DNA from: Larimichthys crocea
Taxonomy: Eukaryota; Chordata; Actinopteri; Sciaenidae
Reading direction: 5' to 3'
Length of the DNA stretch: 64,000 bases
Assembly (NCBI RefSeq): GCF_000972845.2
Contig: NC_040019.1
Span: forward strand, 8,105,774-8,169,773
Below, piece after piece: positions 12,310 through 24,790 of this stretch; positions within the stretch are counted from its first letter, which is position 1, and the number at the start of each line of letters is the position of its first letter. The notes below the pieces were generated by a model. The model saw only the letters and a program-made list of their open reading frames with translations, searched no databases and was not told the DNA's origin. A program made the translations under genes and the position numbers.

Positions 12310-12925
12310 TTTTTGCCATTTCATGCAAGCATGGATTCAACAAGGTGCTGTAAACATTTCTCAGAGAGGGTTGGTCCATGCTGACTCCATAGTGATGCAT
12401 TCATTCTGCTATCGACACATGCCACATCATCCCAAAGGTGCTCTGTTTGGTTGAGATATGACGAGTGCACAAGCTATGGGAGGAAAACCGAGGTCACTGT
12501 GTCTTTTTCCAATCTTGCAATGATGTGTGCATGTCAAGTGGCATCATATCTCCCTGCATGTAGCCATTTGAATAGTGAACGGTGACCATGAAGGCCACAT
12601 CCTGACACTGACACCATGTATGTCACTTCGCACACACCAGGATTTCTCAGATCACGCTTTATTTTTCCGCCTCTCAGTCATGCAATTCTGGTGAGAACTT
12701 ACATAGCCTCATTTTCTTGTTCTTTGCTGACTGGAGTGGAAAGTGGCATAGCCCTCTGCTGCAGCAGCCCATCCAATTCAAGGTTAAATGATGTGTGCTT
12801 TCTGAAATATCCTTCTTCACACTGCTGTTGTACTGAGCTGTCATTTATTTGTGGCCTGTTAACTTGAGCAAGTTTTGCCATTGTCCTTTGACTTCTCTCA
12901 TGAGTCACTGAAGTGCCTATTCTGA
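12310..12925 (-). pseudogene. Degenerate Tc1/mariner transposase remnant
   Basis: The plus strand reads as the reverse complement of a familiar fish Tc1-like transposase gene. Recognisable islands in the right order include ATTCAACAAGGTGCTG, CCACATCATCCCAAAGGTGC, a GTAGCCAT...GTGAACGGTGACCATGAAGG stretch, TTTTCTTGTTCTTTGCTGAC, and CAGCAGCCCATCCAATTCAAGG. In the coding sense (minus) these correspond to the C-terminal 'IEHLWD' region, the middle of the catalytic domain and the N-terminal DNA-binding half. Many substitutions, stops and a large internal deletion leave no usable frame. No terminal inverted repeats are recognisable at the edges, so it is an old, dead copy. A terminal-repeat fragment of what looks like the same family lies at 32336-32368. 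Confidence 0.7.
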
Positions 12926-14060
12926 GAATAACAAGTGACATCCTGAGGTCTCAGTCTGCTTAAATTATCATATCCCTTCCACTGGTCCTGTTCAGAACTA
13001 TTCAGTAAAGCTGAAACACAGTGGAAAATTAAAAACATAATTACATATTCTGTTATCTTTTGTTTGTGTATAAAGGTGTTAGGCCCAAGTTTAAAATTGG
13101 GTTCTTATTAACTGCCTCTGAGTGCCATGATATTTGGCAATTACTGTCTCTAGTCTGAGGGATACGAGGGCAGATGTCCTCACTTTATATGTACAAGAGG
13201 AAAACATTCATGCAACCTCCTAAAACATTCACCACTGACCTGTGTAAGCTTTTGAGAAGTGATGCAGTGTGTGCAGGAGTGAAAAGCCCTAATATCACAG
13301 AAATACCGAGGTGTAAATGCCCCCCCAGATTGTTAACATGCCTCTTTCAGCAAAGAAAGAAGTTTTGTTTTGTTTTGTTTTTTTGTTTTTTTTACCCTCA
13401 GGATCGCTGTTAGATGGATGTTTTAGTCTCGCAGGAAACTTGACACTCCAGTGCAGGAGAACCCCAGGAGGACAGCCGTGTCTGGTGATGCTGGAAGCGG
13501 AGTGTCTGGAGCAAACAACCACAGCGTGCTGAAAGTCACTCGAATCGACATCTTGTCCATTTTAGCGTTCCAGTCTAAGAGCAACTGAACCCGTGAACTT
13601 TATATGCATGCTTTATTTACTCATGACTCACTGCAACTTAGCTGTTTGCTTAAATTGGACGGTAATCTCAGAAGTTAGATACTGAATCTGTGTATTTCAT
13701 CTGTACTGCCTCCAAAAAGGGAAGTGTGAAAAGTTCACCGAGTTTAATTATATTATCTGTGAAAAGTACAATATTCTGTTGTCAGTAGCTGTTAGTTTGA
13801 ATGGGAAAGAGCGGGAAGCTGTGCCAAAGAGGAGGTTTCACATATATTTTAAACTTTACTGACGTTCATCAGAATAGTTCAAGGGTAATAGCTTCTCTGT
13901 GCAGATATCTTCTGATTTAGCATCTCTGTTAAAATTACGTAGCTCTATGGCTATAGAGCAAACCAACAACTATTGGTCAGTCATTCATTCAGACTTTAGT
14001 ACTTTTCATCAATGGTCACCAATGACTTATCCTGTGAATGATCTACCTATGTTCACTGAA
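12926..14060. other. Intergenic, one acceptor-like site
   Basis: Ordinary AT-rich sequence. A long T/G-rich pyrimidine tract ends in CCCTCAG at 13401 and is followed by a 43-codon open frame to a TGA at 13530-13532. Nothing else supports a gene there, and the frame matches no family I know. Confidence 0.4.
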
Positions 14061-14064
14061 CTAC

Positions 14065-14462
14065 TACTAAATTTCATGGTTCTCAGACGATGAATTCTAA
14101 TAACATTTACGATCCCCTGACTTCTCCTGTAATGCCAGCAGGAGGCTGGATGGATTGCCGTGAAATTTGGTACAGGCATACATGTCCATCTCAGGATGAA
14201 CTGGTGATCCCCTGACTTTCCTTCAGGTCTAAATCTTAAATTGTCCATTACTCTGGTTTACGACCAAACCCCTGCAAAACTAAAGCCTTCCTCTCAGCCT
14301 CAGCTGTACTTTGTGCACTAATTCGAACATTTTAGTATGCTAACATGATAAACTAAGATATTATACTTGTTATAAATCCGCATCTTATTATGAGCATGCT
14401 GAGGTGAGCATGTAGCTCCAGTGCAGCCTCACATCATGGCTGCAGTCTCTCAGTCTTGATAC
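14065..14462. mobile_element. Interspersed fish repeat with GAAATTTGGTACAG core
   Basis: Diagnostic motifs occur in order: GATCCCCTGACTTCTCCTG, GCCAGCAGGAGGCTGGATGG, GAAATTTGGTACAGGCAT, TCAGGATGAACTGG, TTGTCCATTACTCTGGTTTA, CCCCTGCAAAACTAA, CAGCCTCAGCTGTACTTTG, TTAGTATGCTAACATGATAA and GCAGCCTCACATCATGGCTG. I recognise this chain as a very common nonautonomous repeat of percomorph genomes. It carries no coding frame. A truncated relative lies at 18590-18800. The family label would have to come from a repeat library. Confidence 0.7.
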
Positions 14463-16110
14463 GACATATATATTCTTTGTTGAGGGATGTGTCTCTCAGC
14501 ACTGCACGTCAGACATCCTGTATTCCTGCTGAGCGATCACAAGACCTGTGTTTCTCCCACGAGGCTGTTGATCAATTAGACTGAGAGACAGACAGTCAGA
14601 CAGATTGATAGGCAGACAAACAAACAGAGAGATATGCAGGCAGACTGATGATAATGCAGAGGCAGTGTAATGCAGTTTGTACGTGGTACCCACTCCCCGA
14701 ACCCAACCCATCCCCCCTCCTGCCACCACACACATACACACCAACAGGCCTCAGCGTCTTTCTAATTTTAAAGATAAACATCACTGAGTGAAAATGGAAT
14801 TGAAAATTAATCACAGCTATAAATTAAGTCACATTTAGGGGTATCCTTCTTCCTCATCCACAGAGTTACAGGTAGATTGCTGTTACAGCTGTACAAAGTT
14901 ACTCTACCCAGCTGCAGGATAGAGAAGAATGTGAATGATGACAAATGGAATAATATAATTTGCACACAAAGCAGTGGTTTGGGGCTGTTTTTTTTCCTTC
15001 TTTTTTTTACAACTGTGAGCCACAGAGACAGTGAATGGTAGTGTCGACCATGTGTGCCACACAATAAAGCTGCTTTCCATCGCTTTGGGCACACTTTACT
15101 GCTGCTCTTGATATCAGTATTAAAAGTGATTTGCAGCTCCGTATGTGGCAAGGAATCAAAACTTAATTTAGGCAGATAAAGATGCCATTTGGGAGGGAGA
15201 TAAAGTGCTGCATCATGGGAGATGTGTTCCCCAGCCTGCTCTCAGCTCCTCACCCTTACAGCGCCCTCAGATTTACTAGCTCTTTTTTCCTGCTCCATAA
15301 AACAGCAAATCTGCTCGCCAGGCGACACAGGCAAATGTTAATGGATTCATTTGTCAAGAACCTTCCACTTATTTACAGTCGTCTTCCATTACCGTTGCTC
15401 CTCCTGTAAGAGAAAAACCGGTGGCCAAAGTCAAAATATCGATCTACCTGTCCATCACGACTGTGAGTCACCCTGTAAAACACACGAAGCCAAAGACACT
15501 GCCGCCACCAGTAGTGTGTTTCAACATGACAGTTACACAAGTGGTGCACAAGCTGTTTTTTTTTATATACATTACATAATTACATTAGTGCAGTTATGTA
15601 ATATAATAAGACTTAGATAAGAAATTCATTTGCAATTGTTCTAAAACATATATTAAGTTTAATTACCTGATTTTTTTTATTTTTTTATAAATGTATATAT
15701 TTATTCTTTTTTTTCATGTGGTGTTCATAGTCAAGCACAGGGTTTTAAAATATTTTACATGGGGCTTATCTTACTGACACAGAGGCGCAAAAATGGAATT
15801 AAAAAAACAGCAATACGCCTGAATGTTGAACAGTTTTACTTGAAATAAAATTTCTGTTAAGCTTCCATGAGAAACGCATGAAGAAGATCCATTAGTGCTG
15901 TTTGTATTAACCACATATACAGTACAAAGAGTACTGGCTTTGATTATACTGGCGTGCTGCAGCTCCTTAGACCACCAGGGTTGCTCCAGTGTGACTGCTG
16001 ACGCAAGCCAGACCTTGACCCTGTGCACCAGCCACTGATAGTTCAGACTTCTCATTTGAAAACTCAGCCTGAAGGAAGGTGAGAGCCCTGCTGTGCTACA
16101 GACCAGATAC

Positions 16111-16132
16111 CCCCCCCACACACACACACACA
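16111..16132. repeat. C7 run plus (AC)n microsatellite
   Basis: Short C run followed directly by AC dinucleotides. Confidence 0.9.
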
Positions 16133-17029
16133 ACCTCACCCAACCCCTCAACACATCTTATATCTTCTCCACTGCCCAGGTTTGGCTGTGCTGTGTGACT
16201 CTGGATCAAAGCATCAAGCACGACTCTGTTTAGTATCTTTCCAAACCTTCCTAGATCAGATCTGAGTCAAGCCGACATCACAATCTGAGGAGAAATATGA
16301 CCAAGAGTAGCAGTAAACCTAGTTGTTCTAGTAGTAGTGACAGTAGTACGTCATTAATCCTCCCTTGTAACATTTATTTGACACACAAGCATCAAAAGCA
16401 ACATGAAGTTGCCGTGCCAAACATAAGCAGGTCACACACAAGCCAACTGCTCATAAATATGCACACCCGATATACTGATTCTAGATAGTGTCCTAAGAAA
16501 AAATGCTATAGTGCAAAGTTCATTCTAAAAAATAAATTGGTTATTTGTCATCTAACTGTTTTGTCCCTTTTTCCATTTTTGTTCCTCTATGCTTAATGCT
16601 TCTGATCCTATTTTAGTGAGAAACTAAAGCTCATTAAGACCCAGTACAGTAGATTATGGTCACTCAAAGAAGTCAACATTTAAATAGCAGCCTGTACTGG
16701 TGGCATTTCGACAGGGGAGGAGAACAACAATATCCACAAGGCAGTTACAAGATGTCTGTGATTCATTGTTTAATAAACATGGAGTACATCCTTGAAGAAA
16801 AGTATTTACTCTCATACCATGGCGTGCTGTGACTCAAATCCACAGAGGTTCCTAGACGGCCTTTGCTAACTATATAAAAGCTTCTGATTATCTCGTGCTA
16901 ACCTCGTGCACACAGGCCAGACACTCATGGCATAAACAGTACTGCACCATCTCACAGTCTGCCATCCATACATCTGTTACATCCCCCTTCATTTCCTCTT
17001 TCCTACTCGTTCTTTTTCCTTTTCAACAG

Positions 17030-17250
17030 TCCCCACCTCCCATCCGGGGAAATGGTTTGGCCTTTCTGAAGTAAACAGGCATTAATCACTCCTTGAGAGA
17101 GAATTGTCCGGGGGACAGCCCAAGGCATTTGAAGGGGGCCACACAGAGGCACATGGGACCAGGAGATAGATGCTGTAGGGGTGCGGGGTGTTATGGCCCC
17201 CTATGGGAAGTGTACAGCACCAGCTGATGGGGTCAGCGTGTCCACCTTGG
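17030..17250 (+). other. Candidate noncoding exon
   Basis: A pyrimidine-rich stretch ending TTTTTCCTTTTCAACAG (AG at 17028-17029) precedes 221 bases that are more GC-rich than the surroundings and end at CTTGG|GTAAGT (GT at 17251), a near-perfect donor. All three frames contain stops near the 5' side, so it would be an untranslated or lncRNA exon. It might instead be a conserved element with fortuitous splice-like edges. Confidence 0.22.
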
Positions 17251-18589
17251 GTAAGTGTGTCAAGGACAGTGAGAGGAGGAGGTGGGACTTTGGCTCTGGG
17301 TGAAATACACTGCTGCAAACTAGAGCAGTGGGCTGACAGAAATTTCTTTGTTTCATCTTCAGTTTCTCATTTTCCCTATTTTACAAAAGTACAAGGAGTT
17401 CACACATGTGGATAAGCATAAATTAATGAGTGATCTGTCATGAATATGACAAAAAAACATCTCACACTTTCACTGGTAATTGTCAGAAAAAGATCCACTG
17501 TTTACTGTCTCGTCTACAAAATTAAGATGTGGATGTGGTATTATTTTGTATTGTTTGACATTTAAAATCTCTATTTGCCACAGAATCTACTTTTAGCAGG
17601 ATGTTTATGGATATAGCTTCAAAATAATGTAAACTCCCATCAAGACAATGAGGACAAATATTTATGATTTCTTAGTTTTTGATGTACTGAGCTCATTAGT
17701 TCCAAGACAGATGAAAACAATCTAACACAGCTTATGAACTATGAATGGCAAGTACTATTTGAATCATAATTACTTGTTCTCAAGTCTTTCCATATTTCTT
17801 TATGAAAGAAAAAAACAGAGGATATTGTTCATGTCTGTATGACTATTATATGAGCCTAAAATCAATGTTATTTGGGTTATCCATGCAAAATGTCCCACTG
17901 TATTAATCTTATATAACTATTGACACTGCACTCAAAAGTATTGACACATGTCACTCTCCCTCTATTGGAAAATATGGGTTAGGGTTAATAAAGTCAAGCA
18001 TATTCTGACAATAACCAGCTAACACTGACATTAGCCATCTCAGCTAATTAATTCCAGTACAGTCTTGACATGTTTTATGATACATTCATGCATAAAGATG
18101 CAACTAAGTGACCACAGGCCGTTCTCTGTCATTCACTCTGATCATCTGCTGTTTAATCAGAATCCCCAGTGTTTGCCAACCAAGCTGTACTGTATGCAAC
18201 CCAGTATTATCCATTGCAACAGCTTTGAGGGGGATTACAGTCTAGGTCATTGTGGCATTTTTGCTGTCAAAAAATAGACTTTTGTCAACAGTTATATAAA
18301 CTTAATCAACAGAAAATCCGGAGAAAAACACATCAGGCCCAAGTGAGTCACACACAGATGACAGTGGTTAATTTGATTCTAGGGAAGTAAAATGGTGCAA
18401 AACTACCAAAGCAGTTTTCTTTCTTTCAGTTTCATCATAGATGTTGGAGTTTATAGAGGGATCTGAGTTTTAATAATTAAAAATACATACTAGTTTTCAA
18501 ACCGTGATAAAACTCCATGGCGTGATGTTTCTGCACTTTAATTGATCTTGCTTAACAAATTATCCCCAAAAGATCTCTATTAGTTTTTA

Positions 18590-18800
18590 GTTACGCTAGC
18601 ATTGTGGCACTTTAGATGGCGGACTGGTAGTCGGTTGGTTGATTCACCACATTGGTACAGACTGAAAAATCTCAACAATCAGTACAGGGGTTGCCATGAA
18701 CTGGCAAACAAACCTGGTTTCCAGGGGAAGTATCATACTGACTTTGGTAATCTTTCCCTTAAGCAAGTCAGATTCATCTGTAATGCCTCTTTTCAAATGT
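18590..18800. mobile_element. Truncated, diverged copy of the 14.1 kb repeat family
   Basis: Motifs GATGGCGGACTGG, TTGGTACAGACTGAAAAATC, CTCAACAATCAGTAC, GGTTGCCATGAA and ACTGACTTTGGTAATC match the head of the family found at 14065-14462, as I know it from other fishes (the 'cagactgaaatatctcaac' head). The rest of the element is missing or unrecognisable. Confidence 0.5.
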
Positions 18801-20319
18801 ATTGTATCTTTAAACAACATTTATACACCTGTGTGTACTCAGAAACAGTTTTTTGGTCACTGTCATCATTCCTCCTCTACATACTGGCCCTGTAGAGATT
18901 CCTTTTGAATTTGTTTCCAAGTGATGGTTGACAAAATCCACAGTCCTCTTGCAAAAATAGCCTTAAATTCAGCTCAAGTTTATATGCAGCTTCAGCAATC
19001 TGGGACAAGCAAATAAAGATGGTATCTTCCAAAATTAGAATCTTGTTAGTATGAAATTTCCTCTTTGTGGGTACTGTTTGTTTCCTTCCTGAGTTGCAGT
19101 GATTGTAAAAGAAATTGTGCTGACCTGGAGCTGCTGGTTCTGTCATCCGTTACAAAGAACACGTTTTTATTGTAAATGTGTGCATGAGTGTTGTTTTAAA
19201 ACAGAAACAGGAACCTTTCCTTTAAGTGTTATTTACATTGTGCACTGTTTGTTAAGTTTTGTGATTTTTTTTTTACAAGTGCATTGCATGTCTTAAAGCC
19301 ATAATGGCTTCTGTTTCTCTTCAGCTCGTTACAACCATAGCACTCAGCTAGACAGCAGGGAGACATATGTTCCTCATCTTAAGTGGTGCTTTAAAGGGTA
19401 TTGATGGTTTAAAAGCAGCTAGTAAGTGATCAATGAGGAGACTTTTCTGTCTTTTTGCGTCACGATGGCAGTATGGTGGACAATATTCAACAGTATTGAT
19501 GGAAACTCTTAAAGAACTGCATCCAAATGTCCACAGCACAAGTGATGCTGGACACATTTCAAACTGCTTCAAATGGCCCAGCCTTAGTAACAGACTTCAC
19601 TTATGTTGCTATATATAGAAGGTCACTTATCAGAGTAATATTTGTATTGCCATAAAATCACTATGGAAATACACAGCATTAAAGGGTTTTTGCTTTAGGT
19701 GACAGTTGGGCAACAACTGGAGTCTTGGCAAAGCGGGAGCAACTCTCTGATTCCAATCAGCCAGATGGCTGCCAAGCAACGTTTGGGTGTAATTGGAAAG
19801 GATGGGAAAAGCAGATTTCATACTTAAATTTATCTCTCAAGTCTTTAATAATCTAAAGCTCCCATGAAGCTGTCAAATGTTTTCAACATTTTACATTTTC
19901 AACTTTTCAATTGTCTAAAATGTTTACGCAGAACTAAAGCCACACTGGAAGTCAGCCACGCATTATGATATGATTGTATAGAATTACATTATTTAATACT
20001 ATATAAATAAATTAAGAAATGACTTCCAGGATTTTTCACAAATAAATGTTTTGGGATATCTTAAAATAATATTTTTTCTGTTGCCCCCTCCTATTTAACA
20101 ACCATTTAATTAATAGTTTCACAGTAGTCTGAATCACTTTCATTTGGCAGTCTCCATTTGGCAGGATCGTACTAAAATCCAAATTCCTGCTAGATGAGAG
20201 AAGAAAGAGCAGCATAATGTTCTGAGGCATAAAGGCTCTCCATTTTCTCTAAGATGCTTTCATCTCGCACGACTGAAAAGTCAGGCCTGTTGTCCTTTGT
20301 TAGGGTGTGAGTTTCAGCT

Positions 20320-20520
20320 ATGTTTTGAACTGACATGACACAGCCAGAGATGTTTGTACATCCAGCGTTTGAATTACGGAGGAGTAAAGGCCTGCGTGGT
20401 GATGTATGAGCAGGATGTCAGGTCTGTCTGTTAACAATGATTTATGAACGCTTGAGGGGAGAGCAACGCCAGGTTGTGGTAATGTAGTCAGACTGAGAAA
20501 GCTACTGTAAACACACCTAA
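20320..20520. other. Candidate conserved noncoding element
   Basis: Non-repetitive, CpG-retaining block (CATCCAGCGTTTGAATTACGG, CCTGCGTGGTGATG, ATGAACGCTTGAGG, GCAACGCCAGG) flanked by plain AT-rich sequence. No coding frame spans it. Inference from texture only. Confidence 0.22.
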
Positions 20521-21274
20521 TGAAGGCTCACACAGGAATCCATTACACCTTTTCACATTCCACTCTTATGATATTGCATGTGAAACTGTCTCATTCCAGG
20601 GCAACAAAGGGCCAAAATACCTTATTCAAACATCTCAGAGGAACATTGTATTGACAAATCCTGCCTGTGTAAGTGAGCTGCCTCGTGGTAGAAGAGAAAA
20701 TCCAAAAAAAGAATCACACAGTAGTATTACAAATGTTGCCCTAGTAAAACTCAGATATTCAGACATGATAGACCTCGAATCAGTTGGAATACACAGATCA
20801 TGTTCTTCTGTAACCCGAAACTCAAACTCATCAAGGAAATTCCAATAAGCAGTAGAGACATTTCCCAGAGAGCATCCTGTGGGGTTCCTGGTGGTGAGCA
20901 GCACTGATGGGAAGGGTCACTGTGTCAAACTCCAATTCTGCCCCATTACTCAGCACAGGTCCCATTAATGTATCAGCCATCTGATCTGCACAGCTGCAGA
21001 ACAAGGGGGGGACATGTAAACACAAAAAGCGAGGAACTCAGGGAGACGGGGGTGAACATGGAGAGACGGGCAAGCCATTACAGCTCCTTACTGCTGCAGC
21101 GTAGGCACTGATACAAACTGTCAGCACAAGGTCAAATCAATCGAAGAACAGCTGATTTACTTTGGGATCTCTAGAGGTCAAGAATGACCGAAGAGAAGCA
21201 CGGGGAGAAGGTTGTACTGTATCTCTGCATGTGTGTGCTAAATGTGTGTATCGTACAGATGTGTGAGAATGATC

Positions 21275-21292
21275 GTGTGTGTGTGTGTGTGT
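21275..21292. repeat. (TG)9 microsatellite
   Basis: Uninterrupted GT/TG run. Confidence 0.95.
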
Positions 21293-24200
21293 AGGTGCAA
21301 CAACACAAAAGAGGGCAAAAAGCATGTGCCTATTCATGTGTAGTCGCATGGTAAGCATCCTTTTCTGGGAATGACCTGCTTGTCTCATTAATAGCTTGTT
21401 GCCGGAGGGGAACAATATGCAAACCAAGCAGGAAAAATGTAAATCAAAATATTTCAACCCACCCACCTTCTATGGTCACACACATTCACTGACAGAACAC
21501 ACACACACACATTCAGTCACAGTGCATTAAATTATTCAGCTCATAAAGTACTTACAGCCCTGATAGGTAAGGATTTTAATTTGTAAATAAACATGTGCTA
21601 CTAACGGAGACAAGACTCAATTAATCATATTTCTTTGGTATATAAGCTATTTGTGCAGCTCCATTCATGTGAAAGTAAGTTACCGTTAATGGAAGATTTT
21701 GTATACCAGGCAGGGATTTATTTTTGTACCTTGTGCATAGAGTATATTGTTTCACAAATCTGTTTTAGTGCTAAGCTTTAATGCACGGCACCGAGTAAAC
21801 ACTATGTTTATATTGACTTCGGGAAGGAACAAATCAAAAAAACACCATAAAGAAGTAAAAAAGCAAATGTTCCTAAATCCCATTTGCCTAAAACAATTAG
21901 GCAGAATGTTTTAGAGCAGCATATTTAAAAATGCTGCAGACAAACTGGACAGTCCTTTATATTTATATTGAACAAAAAGCAGTAGTATGGAAACAAACAG
22001 CTACTACAGAAGATCATGTTATCAATCTGATTATTCTGATATGGACCAGACAATGAGGAGGTGTTAATGACAAAACAAAAGACTTTAATTCAATTCTTTT
22101 TGTTGTTTCTCTGCACCAGATTGAAGCCCGGAGAGCTTTTTTACCAGACCCCTGCTGAGATAGGCTGTGGTGGGAGCGCCCTAGTGTTCAGGCAGACTTC
22201 TCTTCAGGCTCAGAAATGCAGGAGACAGGATCTAGTGGGGGTCCTTTTCGGGGCAGGGGGTGGGTGATATCCTAGGACCCCTGCTCTGATTGTGCTCCAG
22301 GTTACAGCAGCTATAGCAGGGGATCCTCCCCTTCCAGTCCCTGAAGGGTCTCTTTACCCTCTGGATGAACTTCAATTAAAAAAAAGGTTGAAATCAAACA
22401 CTTAAGCCATAAAGAAGGAGTTGTTTGAAAATTAGGATTTTATTCAAATTGTCTTATTCTGTGTTATTGAAAAAAATATCTATTTATTTGAAGGAACTAA
22501 ATGATGTCTGTCAAGCATAAAATATAGAAAACGCACCTGAATTGCAATCCTAACTGTGCTTTGGTCATACAGCACAAACATTGTTGCAGCAAAGTATCTT
22601 TTAATTTTCCGTATCATATCACAAAATTCCTCTGTGCTTCGAAGGCAGTTGTCATACTCTAATAATGATGGTGGAAATAATCTCACAACCACTTCTTTCA
22701 TCACTTCTTTTTTTTTGAGGTTTGTTATTTCCATTTGAAAGCACAACTTCTGAAAATGTGCCATTTCTTTGCAGAGAAATGCAAATATATGCTTGCTTGC
22801 AAGTATTTCAAGTAAATAATTTGCATTCTGACAGTCTGGTGAGTTTTTCTGCAAGAGAATGATTGCAATAAAGCTTCAGTGACCATGTTGTAGTTTTTTT
22901 CTTCCCACACATCTTTCCACTGTTGGGGTTTGCTATCTTGTAGGTACAATGCAAACACCACTGGTCTCAATTTCATCGACATTGTTGCTACACTTAAGTG
23001 CAGTAACTTAATCCCCTCAGAAACAGAAGGGTTTCAACCTTAGCCAGAGGGCTGGGAGGGGAGGAGTGCTGAGTGGAAGTGGAGGAGGGTGTTGTCACTG
23101 CACTTTACAGCATTATGGTGTACTGTAGAAGTAGCAGGGGCCTCGGGGTCATTTAGATAGGGCTCCTCTACCCCGAGGTGTTAAATTCAAAACCACATTT
23201 ATTATCACAAAAAAAGCTTTTCTTTCAGCATCTGCTCACTTAACTTTAATTATAGCTTCCTTTCATGGGAGGAAGGCCATTAAGCTTGCTTTGGCACTTC
23301 ATTCTCTCTTCTCTCAGTGCAGTGTGAAGCACTGTGTCATGGCTGGATTCAGCTCTGATATATAGAAAGGTGAAATTTATTCTTCTCTTTCACTGTGCCA
23401 GTAAACACTCCGCAAGAGTTAGTCCGAGTTCTACAATCCCCGAAGGACTGAGATAAGCATTTTGAAGTAGAAATTTCAAAAGAAAAAGTAGTGATATGAA
23501 AGGCTCTCAATCCATGTATTAAAGACTATAGTCTACTTGGGTATGTGTGTGTGCGCACACTTTTGGATTCACTAGTGCACACTTTTGTTTGTGCACATGT
23601 GTGTTTATCTGTCTACAGTATAGGCCTCGTGCACTTGGCCCATTTTTCCTCATTGTGCTGAGAGTACCCCACTGGGGAGGAAGACGAGGGAGATTAAGTA
23701 TGTTTCCTGTTGGTGAGGCTTTGATGTTAAGTCCTGGGGGAAACGCTGTTCAGTCACATTTTCCCTTCATCTGCTGTATGTCATTCAACATGTACAACCA
23801 CCTCCAAAGTCACCAAGCCCTTCATGCTGTTCGCTGCCTGTATTTAAAGACATCAGTCATGTTATAAAAGCAGCCCGTAAGTTTGACCTCAGCATGGTCA
23901 AAAAGCTTTTTTTTTTTTGTCTTAGGTGGGAAAGTACAAGGAGCTTTACTGGAAAACAGGAACTGGGTCTGCACACATGCCTGTGCATGTCACTGGTAAT
24001 ATCACTGACATACAGGATGCAGAAATGATCTCATGACCTTACTCCACACAATAGAGTAGGTTCATCTGTCAACAAAAGTAAATGACATGCAGTACAGCAC
24101 AATACACAATGGCAATACATTTGAGTGATGTCTAAGTCCCCCTTTAAAAGGTGTATCCACTTGAGTTTAAAGCAAGCAACTGCAACAACACAAGACACAG

Positions 24201-24453
24201 CAGTCAGCTAAGATTACTTACTAGTCCAACAGCAAGAATCCCAGCTTGGCGTCTGTATGGCAGCTTCTTTCTTGGTCCCTCTCTCCTTTTCCCTTCTTAG
24301 CTTCATCCATCAGTGTCCTCTTCGGTTTCTTTTCCTTGCCATTATGTCCATAGAGGCTGCTCAGGCTCTTTACACTAGTCCAAAACTCCTGTTGTACAAA
24401 CCCTAACACTCCCCTGGTGCTCTGAGATCACAGTTGGGCGCAGTTAATAAACA

Positions 24454-24720
24454 TAGCTAACATTAGGTAAGAGCAGCTACAGTTCACAGTAGCTTATTTT
24501 ACTGTCCATCAGGAAACTCACAGAGAAGTGGGACCAACATTTTTTTTTTCATAAAATATGATCCAGTTTCATGAAAATAAGTGAAACAGTTGGTGATGTG
24601 TGACTTACTGCTGGGAGCTGAGTCCGAATGGCAGTGGAGTCCTTCAGTCAGTGTAGCATCAAAGTGAATCTGTTATTTTATGGTAGAACAGTTATAAAAT
24701 GGTGCTTCAAAGCGGTAGGT
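24454..24720. mobile_element. Dispersed repeat, copy 1
   Basis: Shares with 58333-58490, in the same orientation and order: GCTAACATTAG, the 27-base segment from ACTGTCCATC through CACAGAGA (24501-24527 here), and AAAAT(A/G)TGATCCAGTTTCA. The two copies are clearly related but differ by indels between the shared islands. Downstream sequence here (CTGCTGGGAGCTGAGTCC, GGAGTCCTTCAGTCAGTG) is of the same type I associate with a percomorph repeat. No coding frame. Confidence 0.6.
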
Positions 24721-24790
24721 AAGAAGTTCCACACAGTGAAAGAGACATCTGTCCAAAAGAGGATTTACCAAAGGGTATCTTATAGTTCAG

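Larger units (their letters stand above)
10870..12310. other. Upstream flank of the minus-strand gene, repeats and candidate regulatory sequence
   Basis: Apart from the interspersed repeat at 11125-11645, the CA tract at 11859-11889 and the block at 11900-12085, this holds A-rich spacer (10980-11100) and a short CpG-containing stretch at 10867-10960. No exon is recognised. Confidence 0.5.
14463..18589. other. Intergenic, mostly featureless
   Basis: AT-rich spacer with T-rich tracts (14990-15010, 15550-15720) and a C run plus (AC)n at 16111-16132. The 114- and 127-codon minus-strand frames at 14807-15151 and 15771-16154 lack protein-like composition or splice context, and I treat them as chance. 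One exon-like segment, 17030-17250, is listed separately. Confidence 0.5.
18801..24450. other. Intergenic
   Basis: No supported gene. It contains a conserved-looking block at 20320-20520, another around 20860-21010, and TG/CA tracts at 21275-21292 and 21498-21512. Two overlapping minus-strand frames at 22480-22982 together read through about 500 bases with one shift but match no family I recognise. A palindrome GTGTGCGCACAC lies at 23549-23560. Confidence 0.5.

Noticed and set aside
12616..12867. 83-codon plus-strand frame
   Set aside because: It lies antisense in the degenerate Tc1-like transposase remnant.
13402..13532. Exon-like segment after a T-rich acceptor
   Set aside because: Joining it to the only upstream donor I noted (10643) gives an immediate stop, and the 43-codon frame matches nothing.
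15771..16154. 127-codon minus-strand frame
   Set aside because: The length is near the chance maximum for 64 kb in six frames, the start overlaps the C/AC repeat and there is no splice or motif support.
17970..17990. Telomere-like GGGTTAGGGTTA
   Set aside because: Only two units, so not an interstitial telomere array.
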